Below are positions 10,302 through 22,833 of a DNA stretch of 64,000 nucleotides, in pieces. The notes under the pieces are model-generated. The model saw nothing but the letters and a program-made list of their open reading frames with translations, was not told the DNA's origin and made no database searches. The stretch's first letter is position 1. The number at the start of each line of letters is the position of its first letter. Source of the stretch: Symbiodinium natans (Eukaryota; Sar; Dinophyceae; Suessiales; Symbiodiniaceae); the NCBI GenBank assembly GCA_905221605.1, contig CAJNDS010002822.1:1-64000 (forward strand), read 5' to 3'. A program made the position numbers and the translations under genes.

Positions 10302-11219
10302 ATGTCCAGAGCACCTGTGCAGTCGAGACCCTCACTGCCAACAAGTGACGGGTTGGAGTCTTCTCACCCAACTTGCGATGCAGAGAGCCAGAAGGAAGGC
10401 ACGACCCGACTGGAGGGCGAAGCAGCCCGGCTTGGGGAACTCTTCCCTTATGCGAGTCCTCTTACAGCCGGCTGTGGAGTTTCTCCAGCCTTGGAAGACC
10501 AGGTAAGTTGCTCGAGCAGCCTGGCAAGTGCAGAGCGAACTTGGGCCCATAGAGCCAATTGTGGCTCCAGCCAAGGCAGGACTTTCCACCAAGCACTCTG
10601 CTTTCGCTGGTTTCACAAGGGCCGGAAAGAATGGCTGCTCCTCTCAGAGGATGGCAGCGTGTATTTTGTTCGCACCAGTAAATCCGGCAAAACAGTCAGA
10701 GCCGGACCTTGTGGGCAATGGCGATGCATGGAAGACCCAGCAGTGCTCCACGGGGGAACGGGGGGCGACCCGCCCGTGCAGTGGCTTCGCCTGTTAAACT
10801 TTAACTGCACTGGCTGTGGTAATATTCCAACCCATAACCTCAGTTTCGTGCCAAGTCCTGGGAAAAGGCAACCAGCGATCTTGCACGGAGAGGATGGAAG
10901 ACGCATCGAGTTCCACTGTGCCCTTTGTCTTGAAAACTTTCTAGCTTGCACGTGGAGCTGGCCGAGTTTTGACCAAGCAGTTAGGAGACCGGTGTTCCTG
11001 GACGACGCTTCCCTTGCTGACTTGCGTCAGTTAGGTCACCAAGTTACGCAGCCCGCAGAGCCTTCGCTGGTTCCGCTGTCTTCTGCAGCCAGCGCACATG
11101 GCTGGACCTTCCTTGAGGAAGGGTGTTCTCAGGATCCAGACTCCCCAGAAGAAGCATGCAGCAGTGATTGGCAAGTGTGTGGCTTTGAAGATTTGGAAGA
11201 CATCCCATGGGAGGTCTGA
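10302..11219 (+). CDS. Array unit 5 ORF, 305 aa, unknown function
   Basis: Full-length copy of the unit 2 subfamily (CDAES, AEPSLV) with its own changes, such as EGTTRL, EDGSVYF and FVPSPG. The leader relic is slightly longer (ATTGGCTCAAG at 10171), keeping more of the original spliced leader than most units. Both CxxC pairs are intact. Confidence 0.5.
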   Translation: MSRAPVQSRPSLPTSDGLESSHPTCDAESQKEGTTRLEGEAARLGELFPYASPLTAGCGVSPALEDQVSCSSSLASAERTWAHRANCGSSQGRTFHQALCFRWFHKGRKEWLLLSEDGSVYFVRTSKSGKTVRAGPCGQWRCMEDPAVLHGGTGGDPPVQWLRLLNFNCTGCGNIPTHNLSFVPSPGKRQPAILHGEDGRRIEFHCALCLENFLACTWSWPSFDQAVRRPVFLDDASLADLRQLGHQVTQPAEPSLVPLSSAASAHGWTFLEEGCSQDPDSPEEACSSDWQVCGFEDLEDIPWEV

Positions 11220-12817
11220 CCTACTACAGCCCCAACCCACCCAAATTGCAGGAGCTTTGCCCTGCCAGAATCAAGGGCGAGACTCTCTCCTCCGGAATCA
11301 TTTCACCCAGGGTGAGGCTTCTCCCCGTTTCAATCAGTGACGGTCTTTCGAGTCCGTTCCCAAACTGTGAGTGCCTCAGGGCACCAAAGAGAATCTTGCA
11401 TAGAAATGGATCATGCCTTGATCGCATAAGGTTGCAGGTGTAAGAATGCAAGCAAGCAAGTGCTCAGTCCTGGCACATACCCAGATCCATCCATCGGAAT
11501 ATTCGCAGTCGTTCCGTTGGTCACCCTGCAGGACAAGCCGCCTTGACGTGGCTTCAGTACAGCCTGAGGTTTGGCCCCCTTGTTCGGTCTGTTGAGCAGA
11601 CCGCTGGACCGGGTTTTCGGGCTCAGGAGCTTGCGGGTCTTCCACAGGCCCAACACGGGGTTCTCGCAAACACAGCGCCCGAAAGGATAACGTTAGAACC
11701 GGACCCTGAAGATCCTCACTGGTTGATGAGGGGAGGGTGCGCGCTGAGATGTTGGGGAACGGACGAGGATCCTAGTACTTTCCGGCCGGTTGTGGCCGAG
11801 GGCAAGGTGCCCGGCATCAGTTTGGGGTTACCCGTGTTTGGCCTGCCGAGGATTTCCTTTGTTTTTCCTGCAGGGTGTGTTGTTTTTCTCCTGTTGGTGC
11901 AAGCCCAGCCAGGAGGAAGCCTAGCGGCAGGCGTTGTTTGTTAGGGACCAAAACCTAGGCTGACGGACAGCCTGAGGCACCAGATTGCGGAGGTTAAAGG
12001 CTGTGGCTCGGTGCCCGAAAGCCTGCCCAACTGAGATGCCCAAATCAACCAAGCCCTCCCTGCGTGCAAGTGGTGTGGGTTCCTCTGGAGCCGCTGAGGT
12101 TGAACCAGTGAGTAAGAGCGAGAAAGTTGGTTCTTCCTCCCTGGTGAGTAAGTGCGAGAAAACCAGGTCAGCATACGGGGCAAACAGGAGCTCAGTGCTG
12201 CTGCGGCATGAGTTTCTGGGGCCTAGGTTAGTAAGTGCGAGAAAGCTTAGGCCTGCTCCGGAGGTTGGCGACTTTTGCCTTCCACTTGTTTGCAGTTTGT
12301 ACAGGCATTGCCCATGTGTCGGTTCCGGACCTTCTGCCTTTTCTGAGTGAGCCGAATGTGGGTGAGTTTCTCCCCTGTACAGGCAGGGCTTATAGGGTAG
12401 GCAGTACAGACCAGGCAGTTCAACCTGCAGAACATTTGCCTAGGGCTTTGTACAGAGCCAAACCAGTGAGTAGCCGTAGGCCGCCGAGCTTCTCGCGGAA
12501 CTGGTTAAGCCCTCATTGCTTTCTCTCGGTGTTCCCTGCACATAGTTCGGCCGTGTTAAGCAGGCCAAGGACACCTCGAGAGCCCCTTTTCCGTGCATAG
12601 TTAATACCTTCCGGAAAAACTTTCGGTTTTTCCCGGAAAGAGCCTAACCTGGCTGCGACGCAGTTCCGCGTTCGAGTGATATATGTGATTGGCTCAAGAT
12701 CTCGGCTCAACCCCGGTGGGGTGCACAGGTAGCAGAGCGGTAGCTGTGTGAACCAGCCTCGAGTCCCCTTACTGTTTTGGGTACCAGGCCTGCTTTTTCA
12801 CAGCCTTCATTCGAGCC

Positions 12818-13735
12818 ATGTCCAGAGCACCTGTGCAGTCGAGATCCTCACTGCCAGCAAGTGATGGGTTGGAGTCATCTCACCCAACTTGCTCTGCAGA
12901 GAGCCAGAAAGAAGGCACGGCCCGACTGGAGGGCGAAGCAGCCCGGCTTGGGGAACTTTTCCCTTATGCGAGTCCTCTTACAGCCGGCTGTGGAGTTTCT
13001 CCAGCCTTGGAAGACCAGGTAAGTTGCTCGAGCAGCCTGGCAAGTGCAGAGCGAACTTGGGCCCATAGAGCCAATTGTGGCTCCAGCCAAGGCAGGACTT
13101 TTCACCAAGCACTCTGCTTTCGCTGGTTTCACAAGGGCCGTAAAGAATGGCTGCTCCTCGCAGAGGACAGCAGCGTGTATTTTGTTCGCACCAGCAAATC
13201 CGGCAAAACAGTTAGAGCCGGACCTTGTGGGCAATGGCGATGCATGGAAGACCCAGCAGAGCTCCACGGGGGAACGGGGGGCGACCCGCCCGTGCAGTGG
13301 CTTCGCCTGTTAAACTTTAACTGCACTGGCTGTGGTAATATTCCAACCCATAACCTCAGTTTTGTGCCAGGTCCTGGGAAAAGGCAACCAGCGATCTTGC
13401 ACGGAGAGGATGGAAGACGCATCGAGCTCCACTGTGCCCTTTGTCTAGAAAACTTTCTAGCTTGCACGTGGAGCTGGCCGAGTTTTGACCAAGCAGTTAG
13501 GAGACCGGTGTTCCTGGACGACGCTTCCCTTGCTGACTTGCGTCAGTTAGGTCACCAAGTTATGCAGCCCGCACAGCCTTCGCTGGTTCCGCTGTCTTCT
13601 GCAGCCAGCGCACATGGCTGGACTTTCCTTGAGGAAGGGTGTTCTCAGGATCCAGACTCCCCAGAAGAAGCATGCAGCAGTGATTGGCAAGTGTGTGGCT
13701 TTGAAGATTTGGAAGACATCCCATGGGAGGTCTGA
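12818..13735 (+). CDS. Array unit 6 ORF, 305 aa, unknown function
   Basis: Full-length copy. It shares two silent private changes with unit 7 (GAACTTTTCCC near 12952 and GGCCGTAAAG near 13136). This marks 6 and 7 as a recently duplicated pair. Both CxxC pairs are intact. Confidence 0.5.
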   Translation: MSRAPVQSRSSLPASDGLESSHPTCSAESQKEGTARLEGEAARLGELFPYASPLTAGCGVSPALEDQVSCSSSLASAERTWAHRANCGSSQGRTFHQALCFRWFHKGRKEWLLLAEDSSVYFVRTSKSGKTVRAGPCGQWRCMEDPAELHGGTGGDPPVQWLRLLNFNCTGCGNIPTHNLSFVPGPGKRQPAILHGEDGRRIELHCALCLENFLACTWSWPSFDQAVRRPVFLDDASLADLRQLGHQVMQPAQPSLVPLSSAASAHGWTFLEEGCSQDPDSPEEACSSDWQVCGFEDLEDIPWEV

Positions 13736-15326
13736 CCTACTTCAGCCCCAACCCACCCAAATTGCAGGAGCTTTGCCCTGCCAGAATCAAGGGCGAGACT
13801 ATCCCCTCCGGAATCCATTCAGGGTGAGGCTTCTCCCCGTTTCAATCAGTGACGGTCTTTCGAGTCCGTTTCCAAATTGTGAGTGCCTCAGGGCACCAAA
13901 GAGAATCTTGCATAGAATTGGATCATGTTTTGATCGCATAAGGTTGCAGGTGTAAGAATGCAAGCAAGCAAGTGCTCAGTCCCGGCACATACCCAGATCC
14001 ATCCATCGGAATATTCGCAGTCGTTCCGTTGGTCACCCTGCAGGACAAGCCGCCTTGATGTGGCTTTAGTACAGCCTGACACCGGTTTGGCCCCCTTGTT
14101 CGGTCTGTAGAGCAGACCGCTGGACCGGGTTTTCGGGCTCAGGAGCTTGCGGGTCTTCCACAGGCCCAACACGGGGTTCTCGCAAACACAGCGCCCGAAA
14201 GGATAACGTTAGAACCGGACCCTGAAGATCCTCACTGGTTGATGAGGGGAGGGAGCGCGCTGAGATGTTGGGGAACGGACGAGGATCCTAGTACTTTCCG
14301 GTCGGTTGTGGCCGAGGGCATGCTGCCCGGCATCAGTTTGGGGTTACCCGTGTTTGGCCTGCCGAGGATTTCCTTTGAGTTTCCTGCAGGGTGCTGTTGT
14401 TTTCTCTCCGGGTGGTGCAAGCCCATCCTGGAGGAAGCCTAGCGGCAGGCGTTGTTTGGTAGGGACCAAAACCTAGGCTGACGGACAGCCTGAGGCACCA
14501 GATTGCGGAGGTTAAAGGCTGTGGCTCGGTGCCCGAAAGCCTGCCCAGCTGAGATGCCCAAATCAACCAAGCCCTCCCTGCGTGCAAGTGGTGTGGGCTC
14601 CTCTGGAGCCGCTGAGGTTGAACCAGTGAGTAAGAGCGAGAAAGCTGGTTCTTCCTCCCTGGTGAGTAAGTGCGAGAAAACCAGGTCAGCATACGGGGCA
14701 AACAGGAGCTCAGTGCTGCTGCGGCATGAGTTTCTGGGGCCTAGGTTAGTAAGTGCGAGAAAGCTTAGGCCTGCTCCGGAGGTTGGCGACTTTTGCCAAT
14801 CCACTTGTTTGCAGTTTGTACAGGCATTGCCCATGTGTCGGTTCCGGACCTTCTGCCTTTTCTGAGTGAGCCGAATGTGGGTGAGTTTCTCCCCTGTACA
14901 GGCAGGGCTTATAGGGTAGGCAGTACAGACCAGGCAGTTCAACCTGCAGAACATTTGCCTAGGGCTTTGTATAGAGCCAAACCAGTGAGTCGCCGTAGGC
15001 CGCCGAGCTTCTCGCGGAACTGGTTAAGCCCTCAATGCCTCTCTCGGTGTTCCCTGCACATAGTTCGGCCGTGTTAAGCAGGCCAAGGACACCTCGAGAG
15101 TTTTTCCTTTTCTGTGCATAGTTAATACCTTCCGGAACTTCGGTTCCGAAGAGCCTAACCTGGCTAGCGACGCAGCGCTTTCGAGTGATATATGTGACTG
15201 GCTCAAGATCTCGGCTCAACCCCGGTGGGGTGCACAGGTAGCAGAGCGGTAGCTGTGTGAACCAGCCTCGAGTCCCCTAACTGTTTTGGGTACCAGGCCT
15301 GCTTTTTCACAGCCTTCATTTGAGCC

Positions 15327-16244
15327 ATGTCCAGAGCACCTGTGCAGTCGAGATCCTCACTGCCAGCAAGTGATGGGTTGGAGTCATCTCACCCAACTTG
15401 CTCTGCAGAGAGCCAGAAAGAAGGCACGGCCCGACTGGAGGGCGAAGCAGCCCGGCTTGGGGAACTTTTCCCTTATGCGAGTCCTCTTACAGCCGGCTGT
15501 GGAGTTTCTCCAGCCTTGGAAGACCAGGTAAGTTGCTCGAGCAGCCTGGCAAGTGCAGAGCGAACTTGGGCCCATAGAGCCAATTGTGGCTCCAGCCAAG
15601 GCAGGACTTTTCACCAAGCACTCTGCTTTCGCTGGTTTCACAAGGGCCGTAAAGAATGGCTGCTCCTCGCAGAGGACAGCAGCGTGTATTTTGTTCGCAC
15701 CAGCAAATCCGGCAAAACAGTTAGAGCCGGACCTTGTGGGCAATGGCGATGCATGGAAGACCCAGCAGAGCTCCACGGGGGAACGGGGGGCGACCCGCCC
15801 GTGCAGTGGCTTCGCCTGTTAAACTTTAACTGCACTGGCTGTGGTAATATTCCAACCCATAACCTCAGTTTTGTGCCAGGTCCTGGGAAAAGGCAACCAG
15901 CGATCTTGCACGGAGAGGATGGAAGACGCATCGAGCTCCACTGTGCCCTTTGTCTAGAAAACTTTCTAGCCTGCACGTGGAGCTGGCCGAGTTTTGACCA
16001 AGCAGTTAGGAGACCGGTGTTCCTGGACGACGCTTCCCTTGCTGACTTGCGTCAGTTAGGTCACCAAGTTATGCAGCCCGCACAGCCTTCGCTGGTTCCG
16101 CTGTCTTCTGCAGCCAGCGCACTTGGCTGGACTTTCCTTGAGGAAGGGTGTTCTCAGGATCCAGACTCCCCAGAAGAAGCATGCAGCAGTGATTGGCAAG
16201 TGTGTGGCTTTGAAGATTTGGAAGACATCCCATGGGAGGTCTGA
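15327..16244 (+). CDS. Array unit 7 ORF, 305 aa, unknown function
   Basis: Sister of the unit 6 copy with one obvious replacement (ASALGW for ASAHGW). Downstream, the unit shares GCATGCAGCC and ATAACGTCAG variants with unit 9 and not unit 6, so the unit is a mosaic. Confidence 0.5.
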   Translation: MSRAPVQSRSSLPASDGLESSHPTCSAESQKEGTARLEGEAARLGELFPYASPLTAGCGVSPALEDQVSCSSSLASAERTWAHRANCGSSQGRTFHQALCFRWFHKGRKEWLLLAEDSSVYFVRTSKSGKTVRAGPCGQWRCMEDPAELHGGTGGDPPVQWLRLLNFNCTGCGNIPTHNLSFVPGPGKRQPAILHGEDGRRIELHCALCLENFLACTWSWPSFDQAVRRPVFLDDASLADLRQLGHQVMQPAQPSLVPLSSAASALGWTFLEEGCSQDPDSPEEACSSDWQVCGFEDLEDIPWEV

Positions 16245-17818
16245 CCTACTACAGCCCCAACCCACCCAAATTGCAGGAGCTTTGCCCTGCCAGAATCAAG
16301 GGCGAGACTATCCCCTCCTGAATCCATTCACCCAGGGTGAGGCTTCTCCCCGTTTCAATCAGTGACGGTCTTTCGAGTCCGTTCCCAAACTGTGAGTGCC
16401 TCAGGGCACCAAAGAGAATCTTGCATTGAATTGAATCATGATTTGATCGCGTAAGGTTGCAGGTGTAAGAATGCAAGCAAGCAAGTGCTCAGTCCCGGCA
16501 CATACCCAGATCCATCCATCGGAATATTCGCAGTCGTTCCGTTGGTCACCCTGCAGGACAAGCCGCCTTGATGTGGCTTTAGTACAGCTTGACACCGGTT
16601 TGGCCCCCTTGTTCGGTCTGTAGAGCAGACCGCTGGACCGGGTTTTCGGGCTCAGGAGCTTGCGGGTCTTCCACAGGCCCAACACGGGGTTCTCGCAAAC
16701 ACAGCGCCCGAAAGGATAACGTCAGAACCGGACCCTGAAGATCCTCACTGGTTGATGAGGGGAGGGAGCGCGCTGAGATGTTGGGGAACGGACGAGGATC
16801 CTAGTACTTACCGGTCGGTTGTGGCCGAGGGCATGCAGCCCGGCATCAGTTTGGGGTTACCCGTGTTTGGCCTGCCGAGGATTTCCTTTGAGTTTCCTGC
16901 AGGGTGCTGTTGTTTCTCTCCGGGTGGTGCAAGCCCATCCTGGAGGAAGCCTAGCGGCAGGCGTTGTTTGGTAGGGACCAAAACCGAGGCTGACGGACAG
17001 CCTGAGGCACCAGATTGCGGAGGTTAAAGGCTGTGGCTCGGTGCCCGAAAGCCTGCCCAGCTGAGATGCCCAAATCAACCAAGCCCTCCCTGCGTGCAAG
17101 TGGTGTGGGTTCCTCTGGAGCCGCTGAGGTTGAATCAGTGAGTAAGAGCGAGAAAGTTGGTTCTTCCTTCCTGGTGAGTAAGTGCGAGAAAACCAGGTCC
17201 GCATACGGGGCAAACAGGAGCTCAGTGCTGCTGCGGCATGAGTTTCTGGGGCCTAGGTTAGTAAGTGCGAGAAAGCTTAGGCCTGTTCCGGAGGTTGGCG
17301 ACTTTTGCCAATCCACTTGTTTGGTGTCGGTTCCGGACCTTCTGCCTTTTCTGAGTGAGCCGAATGTGGGTGAGTTTCTCCCCTGTACAGGCAGGGCTTA
17401 TCGGGTAGGCAGTACAGACCAGGCAGTTCAACCTGCAGAACATTTGCCTAGGGCTTTGTATAGAGCCAAACCAGTGAGTAGCCGTAGGCCGCCGAGCTTC
17501 TCGCGGAACTGGTTAAGCCCTCAATGCTTTCTCTCGGTGTTCCCTGCACATAGTTCGGCCGTGTTAAGCAGGCCAAGGACACCTCGAGAGTTTTTCCTTT
17601 TCTGTGCATAGTTAATGTTTTCCGGAACTTCGGTTCCGAAGAGCCTAACCTGGCTAGCGACGCAGCCCGCTTTCGTGTGATATATGTGATTGGCTCAAGA
17701 TCTCGGCTCAACCCCGGAGGGGTGCACAGGTAGCAGAGCGGTAGCTGTGTGAACCAGCCTCGAGTCCCCTAACTGCTTTGGGTACCAGGCCTGCTTTTTC
17801 ACAGCCTTCATTTGAGCC

Positions 17819-18724
17819 ATGTCCAGAGCACCTGTGCAGTCGAGATCCTCACTGCCGGCAAGTGACGGGTTGGAGTCATCTCACCCAACTTGCGATGCAG
17901 AGAGCCAGAAAGAAGGCACGGCCCGACTGGAGGGCGAAGCAGCCCGGCTTGGGGAACTCTTCCCTTATGCGAGTCCTCTTACAGCCGGCTGTGGAGTTTT
18001 TCCAGCCTTGGAAGACCAGGTAAGTTGCTCGAGCAGCCTGGCAAGTGCAGAGCGAACTTGGGCCCATAGAGCCAATTGTGGCTCCAGCCAAGGCAGGACT
18101 TTTCACCAAGCACTCTGCTTTCGCTGGTTTCACAAGGGCCGGAAAGAATGGCTACTCCTCGCAGAGGACAGCAGAGTGTATTTTGTTCGCGCCAGCAAAT
18201 CCGGCAAAACAGTTAGAGCCGGACCTTGTGGGCAATGGCGATGCATGGAAGACCCAGCAGAGCTCCACGGGGGAACGGGGGGCGACCCGCCCGTGCAGTG
18301 GCTTCGCCTGTTAAACTTTAACTGCACTGGCTGTGGTAATATTCCAACCCATAACCTCAGTTTTGTGCCAGGTCCTGGGAAAAGGCAACCAGCGATCTTG
18401 CACGGAGAGGATGGAAGACGCATCGAGCTCCACTGTGCCCTTTGTCTAGAAAACTTTCTAGCTTGCACGTGGAGCTGGCCGAGTTTTGACCAAGCAGTTA
18501 GGAGACCGGTGTTCCTGGACGACGCTTCCCTTGCTGACTTGCGTCAGTTAGGTCACCAAGTTATGCAGCCCGCACAGCCTTCGCTGGTTCCGCTGTCTTC
18601 TGCAGCCAGGACTTTCCTTGAGGAAGGGTGTTCTCAGGATCCAGACTCCCCAGAAGAAGCATGCAGCAGTGACTGGCAAGTGTGTGGCTTTGAAGATTTG
18701 GAAGACATCCCATGGGAGGTCTGA
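17819..18724 (+). CDS. Array unit 8 ORF, 301 aa, unknown function
   Basis: This copy has an in-frame 12-bp deletion (SSAARTFLEEG where others read SSAASAHGWTFLEEG), so it keeps the frame with four residues fewer. It also shows VFPALED, SRVYF and FVRAS. A deletion that is a multiple of three is mild support for a translated frame. Confidence 0.5.
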   Translation: MSRAPVQSRSSLPASDGLESSHPTCDAESQKEGTARLEGEAARLGELFPYASPLTAGCGVFPALEDQVSCSSSLASAERTWAHRANCGSSQGRTFHQALCFRWFHKGRKEWLLLAEDSRVYFVRASKSGKTVRAGPCGQWRCMEDPAELHGGTGGDPPVQWLRLLNFNCTGCGNIPTHNLSFVPGPGKRQPAILHGEDGRRIELHCALCLENFLACTWSWPSFDQAVRRPVFLDDASLADLRQLGHQVMQPAQPSLVPLSSAARTFLEEGCSQDPDSPEEACSSDWQVCGFEDLEDIPWEV

Positions 18725-20316
18725 CCTACTTCAGCCCCAACCCACCCAAATTGCAGGAGCTTTGCCCTGCCAGAATCAAGGGCGAGACTATCCCCTCCGG
18801 AATCCATTCAGGGTGAGGCTTCTCCCCGTTTCAATCAGTGACGGTCTTTCGAGTCCGTTTCCAAATTGTGAGTGCCTCAGGGCACCAAAGAGAATCTTGC
18901 ATAGAATTGGATCATGATTTGATCGCATAAGGTTGCAGGTGTAAGAATGCAAGCAAGCAAGTGCTCAGTCCCGGCACATACCCAGATCCATCCATCGGAA
19001 TATTCGCAGTCGTTCCGTTGGTCACCCTGCAGGACAAGCCGCCTTGATGTGGCTTTAGTACAGCCTGACACCGGTTTGGCCCCCTTGTTCGGTCTGTAGA
19101 GCAGACCGCTGGACCGGGTTTTCGGGCTCAGGAGCTTGCGGGTCTTCCACAGGCCCAACACGGGGTTCTCGCAAACACAGCGCCCGAAAGGATAACGTTA
19201 GAACCGGACCCTGAAGATCCTCACTGGTTGATGAGGGGAGGGAGCGCGCTGAGATGTTGGGGAACGGACGAGGATCCTAGTACTTACCGGTCGGTTGTGG
19301 CCGAGGGCATGCTGCCCGGCATCAGTTTGGGGTTACCCGTGTTTGGCCTGCCGAGGATTTCCTTTGAGTTTCCTGCAGGGTGCTGTTGTTTCTCTCCGGG
19401 TGGTGCAAGCCCATCCTGGAGGAAGCCTAGCGGCAGGCGTTGTTTGGTAGGGACCAAAACCTAGGCTGACGGACAGCCTGAGGCACCAGATTGCGGAGGT
19501 TAAAGGCTGTGGCTCGGTGCCCGAAAGCCTGCCCAGCTGAGATGCCCAAATCAACCAAGCCCTCCCTGCGTGCAAGTGGTGTGGGCTCCTCTGGAGCCGC
19601 TGAGGTTGAACCAGTGAGTAAGAGCGAGAAAGCTGGTTCTTCCTCCCTGGTGAGTAAGTGCGAGAAAACCAGGTCAGCATCCGGGGCAAACAGGAGCTCA
19701 GTGCTGCTGCGGCATGAGTTTCTGGGGCCTAGGTTAGTAAGTGCGAGAAAGCTTAGGCCTGCTCCGGTGGTTGGCGACTTTTGCCTTCCACTTGTTTGCA
19801 GTTTGTACAGGCATTGCCCATGTGTCGGTTCCGGACCTTCTGCCTTTTCTGAGTGAGCCGAATGTGGGTGAGTTTCTCCCCTGTACAGGCAGGGCGTATA
19901 GGGTAGGCAGTACAGACCAGGCAGTTCAACCTGCAGAACATTTGCCTAGGGCTTTGTATAGAGCCAAACCAGTGAGTAGCCGTAGGCCGCCGAGCTTCTC
20001 GCGGAACTGGTTAAGCCCTCTTTGCTTTCTCTCGGTGTTCCCTGCACATAGTTCGGCCGTGTTAAGCAGGCCAAGGACACCTCGAGAGTTTTTCCTTTTC
20101 TGTGCATAGTTAATACCTTCCGGAACTTCGGTTCCGAAGAGCCTAACCTGGCTAGCGACGCAGTCCGCTTTCGAGTGATATATGTGATTGGCTCAAGATC
20201 TCGGCTCAACCCCGGTGGGGTGCACAGGTAGCAGAGCGGTAGCTGTGTGAACCAGCCTCGAGTCCCCTAACTGTTTTGGGTACCAGGCCTGCTTTTTCAC
20301 AGCCTTCATTTGAGCC

Positions 20317-21234
20317 ATGTCCAGAGCACCTGTGCAGTCGAGATCCTCACTGCCAGCAAGTGATGGGTTGGAGTCATCTCACCCAACTTGCTCTGCAGAG
20401 AGCCAGAAAGAAGGCACGGCCCGACTGGAGGGCGAAGCAGCCCGGCTTGGGGAACTCTTCCCTTATGCGAGTCCTCTTACAGCCGGCTGTGGAGTTTCTC
20501 CAGCCTTGGAAGACCAGGTAAGTTGCTCGAGCAGCCTGGCAAGTGCAGAGCGAACTTGGGCCCATAGAGCCAATTGTGGCTCCAGCCAAGGCAGGACTTT
20601 TCACCAAGCACTCTGCTTTCGCTGGTTTCACAAGGGCCGGAAAGAATGGCTGCTCCTCGCAGAGGACAGCAGAGTGTATTTTGTTCGCACCAGCAAATCC
20701 GGCAAAACAGTTAGAGCCGGACCTTGTGGGCAATGGCGATGCATGGAAGACCCAGCAGAGCTCCACGGGGGAACGGGGGGCGACCCGCCCGTGCAGTGGC
20801 TTCGCCTGTTAAACTTTAACTGCACTGGCTGTGGTAATATTCCAACCCATAACCTCAGTTTTGTGCCAGGTCCTGGGAAAAGGCAACCAGCGATCTTGCA
20901 CGGAGAGGATGGAAGACGCATCGAGCTCCACTGTGCCCTTTGTCTAGAAAACTTTCTAGCTTGCACGTGGAGCTGGCCGAGTTTTGACCAAGCAGTTAGG
21001 AGACCGGTGTTCCTGGACGACGCTTCCCTTGCTGACTTGCGTCAGTTAGGTCACCAAGTTATGCAGCCCGCACAGCCTTCGCTGGTTCCGCTGTCTTCTG
21101 CAGCCAGCGCACATGGCTGGACTTTCCTTGAGGAAGGGTGTTCTCAGGATCCAGACTCCCCAGAAGAAGCATGCAGCAGTGATTGGCAAGTGTGTGGCTT
21201 TGAAGATTTGGAAGACATCCCATGGGAGGTCTGA
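20317..21234 (+). CDS. Array unit 9 ORF, 305 aa, unknown function
   Basis: Full-length consensus-like copy with SRVYF. Its downstream region shares GGTGGTTGGCGAC, AGGGCGTATAGGG and CCCTCTTTGC variants with unit 8, and a CTGTTGAGCAG variant with unit 10. Exchange with both neighbours is implied. Confidence 0.5.
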   Translation: MSRAPVQSRSSLPASDGLESSHPTCSAESQKEGTARLEGEAARLGELFPYASPLTAGCGVSPALEDQVSCSSSLASAERTWAHRANCGSSQGRTFHQALCFRWFHKGRKEWLLLAEDSRVYFVRTSKSGKTVRAGPCGQWRCMEDPAELHGGTGGDPPVQWLRLLNFNCTGCGNIPTHNLSFVPGPGKRQPAILHGEDGRRIELHCALCLENFLACTWSWPSFDQAVRRPVFLDDASLADLRQLGHQVMQPAQPSLVPLSSAASAHGWTFLEEGCSQDPDSPEEACSSDWQVCGFEDLEDIPWEV

Positions 21235-22833
21235 CCTACTTCAGCCCCAACCCACCCAAATTGCAGGAGCTTTGCCCTGCCAGAATCAAGGGCGAGACTA
21301 TCCCCTCCGGAATCCATTCAGGGTGAGGCTTCTCCCCGTTTCAATCAGTGACGGTCTTTCGAGTCCGTTTCCAAATTGTGAGTGCCTCAGGGCACCAAAG
21401 AGAATCTTGCATAGAATTGGATCATGATTTGATCGCATAAGGTTGCAGGTGTAAGAATGCAAGCAAGCAAGTGCTCAGTCCCGGCACATACCCAGATCCA
21501 TCCATCGGAATATTCGCAGTCGTTCCGTTGGTCACCCTGCAGGACAAGCCGCCTTGATGTGGCTTTAGTACAGCCTGACACCGGTTTGGCCCCCTTGTTC
21601 GGTCTGTTGAGCAGACCGCTGGACCGGGTTTTCGGGCTCAGGAGCTTGCGGGTCTTCCACAGGCCCAACACGGGGTTCTCGCAAACACAGCGCCCGAAAG
21701 GATAACGTCAGAACCGGACCCTGAAGATCCTCACTGGTTGATGAGGGGAGGGAGCGCGCTGAGATGTTGGGGAACGGACGAGGATCCTAGTACTTACCGG
21801 TCGGTTGTGGCCGAGGGCATGCAGCCCGGCATCAGTTTGGGGTTACCCGTGTTTGGCCTGCCGAGGATTTCCTTTGAGTTTCCTGCAGGGTGCTGTTGTT
21901 TCTCTCCGGGTGGTGCAAGCCCATCCTGGAGGAAGCCTAGCGGCAGGCGTTGTTTGGTAGGGACCAAAACCTAGGCTGACGGACAGCCTGAGGCACCAGA
22001 TTGCGGAGGTTAAAGGCTGTGGCTCGGTGCCCGAAAGCCTGCCCAGCTGAGATGCCCAAATCAACCAAGCCCTCCCTGCGTGCAAGTGGTGTGGGCTCCT
22101 CTGGAGCCGCTGAGGTTGAACCAGTGAGTAAGAGCGAGAAAGCTGGTTCTTCCTCCCTGGTGAGTAAGTGCGAGAAAACCAGGTCAGCATACGGGGCAAA
22201 CAGGAGCTCAGTGCTGCTGCGGCATGAGTTTCTGGGGCCTAGGTTAGTAAGTGCGAGAAAGCTTAGGCCTGCTCCGGTGGTTGGCGACTTTTGCCTTCCA
22301 CTTGTTTGCAGTTTGTACAGGCATTGCCCATGTGTCGGTTCCGGACCTTCTGCCTTTTCTGAGTGAGCCGAATGTGGGTGAGTTTCTCCCCTGTACAGGC
22401 AGGGCGTATAGGGTAGGCAGTACAGACCAGGCAGTTCAACCTGCAGAACTTTTGCCTAGGGCTTTGTATAGAGCCAAACCAGTGAGTAGCCGTAGGCCGC
22501 CGAGCTTCTCGCGGAACTGGTTAAGCCCTCTTTGCTTTCTCTCGGTGTTCCCTGCACATAGTTCGGCCGTGTTAAGCAGGCCAAGGACACCTCGAGAGTT
22601 TTTCCTTTTCTGTGCATAGTTAATACCTTCCGGAACTTCGGTTCCGAAGAGCCTAACCTGGCTAGCGACGCAGTCCGCTTTCGAGTGATATATGTGATCG
22701 TAGTGATGGCTCAAGATCTCGGCTCAACCCCGGTGGGGTGCACAGGTAGCAGAGCGGTAGCTGTGTGAACCAGCCTCGAGTCCCCTAACTGTTTTGGGTA
22801 CCAGGCCTGCTTTTTCACAGCCTTCATTGAGCC